Assembly: GCA_002476905.1 (NCBI GenBank) | Contig: DLND01000058.1 | Coordinates: 1 to 8,042 of the forward strand | DNA from: Flavobacteriales bacterium UBA7519 | Lineage (GTDB): Bacteria > Bacteroidota > Bacteroidia > Flavobacteriales > Weeksellaceae | Length of the DNA stretch: 8,042 bases | Direction: 5' to 3' | Shown here: positions 6,885-8,042 of the stretch, one piece after another | How the letters are laid out: every line of letters begins with the position of its first letter | Numbering within the stretch: the first letter of the stretch is position 1 | Translations under genes and position numbers: made by a program | The notes under the pieces: generated by a model | The model's input: only the letters and a program-made list of their open reading frames with translations | Database searches by the model: none | Told to the model about the DNA's origin: nothing

Positions 6885-7913
6885 ATGACAAAAAAAAACA
6901 CAACGATATACGACATTTCCAAAAAACTGAATGTAAGTGTAGCGACGGTTTCCCGAGCGCTCAACAACCATCCAAGAATTAGCCAGGAGACCAAAGAACT
7001 GGTAATGGCTGCTGCTAAGGAAATGAACTATAAACAGAATAATCTGGCCAAAGCGCTTAAAAGTGGCGAGACAAAAACAGTTGGTGTAATTGTTCCTTAT
7101 ATCAATACTAATTTCTTTTCATCCGTTATCCGTGGTCTGGAAGAAGAGCTTTCACCACACGGTTACCGCGTTATTATCTGTCAGAGTCACGATGATGCTG
7201 ATATAGAAAAAAAACAGCTTACGACACTTCTCCACACGCAGGTAGATTGCATTTTTATTTCGATTTCCAGGAATACTTCGGATATGGAATATGTAAAAAA
7301 AATTATTGCGACCACCAATACACCGATCATATTCTTCGACAGGAAGAAAGATATTCCGGGAATCAGCACCATTACAATTGATGACCATAGAGGCGCTTAT
7401 GTTGCAACAGAACATCTTATACAACAAGGCTATAAAAACATCTATCATTTCTCAGGAGATCAGAATCTTGAGATCTATCAAAACCGTTTGAATGGCTACA
7501 TTAATGCACTGAAAGACTATAATTTACCTGTTATAAAAGAAAATATTATCAATACAGGAAGCTCAATAGAAGAAGGCATAAACGCAATGAAAACTATATG
7601 GAAAAGAAAGTTAAAACCAGACGCTATTTTTTCTGCCAGTGATTTTACTGCGCTCGGCGTTTGTAAGGAAATCAGAAATCTGAAGCTGAAAATACCTCAG
7701 GACATAGGTGTTATAGGATTTAGTAACGAACCTTTTACCCAATTTATGGAACTTTCTATCAGTTCCGTAGATCAGACACCTGTGCTGATGGGGAAAATAT
7801 CTGGAAACGTATTCTTGGAAAGTATAAAAGATAATTCCTCCGGAATAAGCATAGAAAAGAAGCTTGTTCTTGCACCTACACTCTACATCAGAGAATCTTC
7901 TAAAAGAAAATAA
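6885..7913 (+). CDS. LacI family transcriptional regulator
   Basis: A 342-residue repressor-type protein. Residues of about 5-50 are the LacI helix-turn-helix with hinge: TIYDISKKLNVSVATVSRALNNHPRISQETKELV, then LAKALKSGETKTVGVIVP. The periplasmic-binding-protein-like effector domain follows, with NFFSSVIRGLEEELSPHGYRVIICQS, IFFDRK, GAYVATEHLIQQGYKNI, PDAIFSASDFTALGVCKEI, IGVIGFSNEPFTQFMELSISSVDQ, and the terminal LVLAPTLYIRESS. The start is taken at ATG 6885 because AAAGGA (6876-6881) is suitably spaced before it, and the helix-turn-helix normally begins within a few residues of the start. A start at 6873 (MKGYM) is possible. The longer open frame back to 6753 overlaps the preceding terminator and has no family similarity. 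The effector is not identifiable. Being next to uxaA and pectinesterase remnants suggests control of pectin or galacturonate genes (inference). Confidence 0.94.
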   Translation: MTKKNTTIYDISKKLNVSVATVSRALNNHPRISQETKELVMAAAKEMNYKQNNLAKALKSGETKTVGVIVPYINTNFFSSVIRGLEEELSPHGYRVIICQSHDDADIEKKQLTTLLHTQVDCIFISISRNTSDMEYVKKIIATTNTPIIFFDRKKDIPGISTITIDDHRGAYVATEHLIQQGYKNIYHFSGDQNLEIYQNRLNGYINALKDYNLPVIKENIINTGSSIEEGINAMKTIWKRKLKPDAIFSASDFTALGVCKEIRNLKLKIPQDIGVIGFSNEPFTQFMELSISSVDQTPVLMGKISGNVFLESIKDNSSGISIEKKLVLAPTLYIRESSKRK

Positions 7914-7916
7914 CAA

Positions 7917-7950
7917 AAACCTCCGGATTTTCGGAGGTTTCTTTTCTTAT
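7917..7950 (+). terminator. Rho-independent terminator after lacI, probably bidirectional
   Basis: AAACCTCCG (7917-7925) and CGGAGGTTT (7932-7940) form a perfect nine-base-pair stem with a six-base loop, followed by a T-rich tail (CTTTTCTTATTTTT) on the plus strand. On the minus strand the stem is also followed by T residues. It can therefore also end the convergent gene that stops at 7969. Confidence 0.93.
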
Positions 7951-7968
7951 TTTTATCAGTTGTAAACC

Positions 7969-8042
7969 TTAGTGGTAGTTGATTTTTCCGCCTACGACTT
8001 TTTTTTCATTTTTAGTGGTTGGATTTCCATATACATCCATCC
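7969..8042 (-). CDS. C-terminal end of an unrecognised protein, cut by window edge
   Basis: On the minus strand one frame is open from the right edge and ends at a TAA (7971-7969), giving 24 codons that read MDVYGNPTTKNEKKVVGGKINYH after the partial first codon. The other two frames also stop within this stretch, one at a TAG and one at a TAA. The position just before a bidirectional terminator, convergent with lacI, fits a gene end. The fragment is too short to assign to any family. Confidence 0.5.
   Translation of the reverse strand, partial: MDVYGNPTTKNEKKVVGGKINYH

Overview
The window looks like chromosomal DNA from an AT-rich member of the Bacteroidota, most likely a Flavobacteriia/Chryseobacterium-type organism. 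The reasons are the C-terminal type IX secretion (Por) sorting domain on the protein ending at 6712, the general lack of strong Shine-Dalgarno sequences, the low GC, and a LigD with PE-LIG-POL domain order. The species is inferred, not proven.

Left part (1-4903): a stress and DNA-repair block. Two minus-strand genes, an SDR oxidoreductase of the general-stress type (1304-441) and a pyridoxamine-5'-phosphate-oxidase-like general stress protein (404 to beyond the left edge), lie 36 bases apart and probably form an operon. Divergent from them are ku (1438-2217) and ligD (2364-4903), the two-component bacterial non-homologous end-joining system. Ku binds the broken ends; LigD heals the 3' end (PE), fills in (POL) and seals (LIG). 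ligD is broken in this sequence. The PE domain (2364-2975) and the LIG-POL part (3041-4903) are in different frames, and the change of frame coincides with a run of ten A (2946-2955). One more A would restore a single protein of about 850 residues.

Right part (4904-8042): remnants of a pectin/galacturonate locus. A minus-strand altronate dehydratase (UxaA family) lacks its N-terminal part. Head to head with it is a plus-strand pectinesterase with a secretion tail, which also lacks its N-terminal part. Both homologies stop at the same place (about 5960-5985), so this is a breakpoint: an internal deletion between two divergent genes of the same pathway, or an assembly misjoin. A LacI-family regulator (6885-7913) follows and is a plausible regulator of the locus. 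The window ends in the last 24 codons of an unrecognised minus-strand gene.

Three hairpin terminators fit the gene layout: 4905-4939 for uxaA on the minus strand, 6735-6770 after the pectinesterase, and 7917-7950 after lacI (probably working in both directions). There are no RNA genes, CRISPR arrays or insertion sequences that I can see, and no gene-free stretch longer than 300 bases. I see no convincing new system. The two points that most deserve a second look are the ligD frame break and the uxaA/pectinesterase junction.
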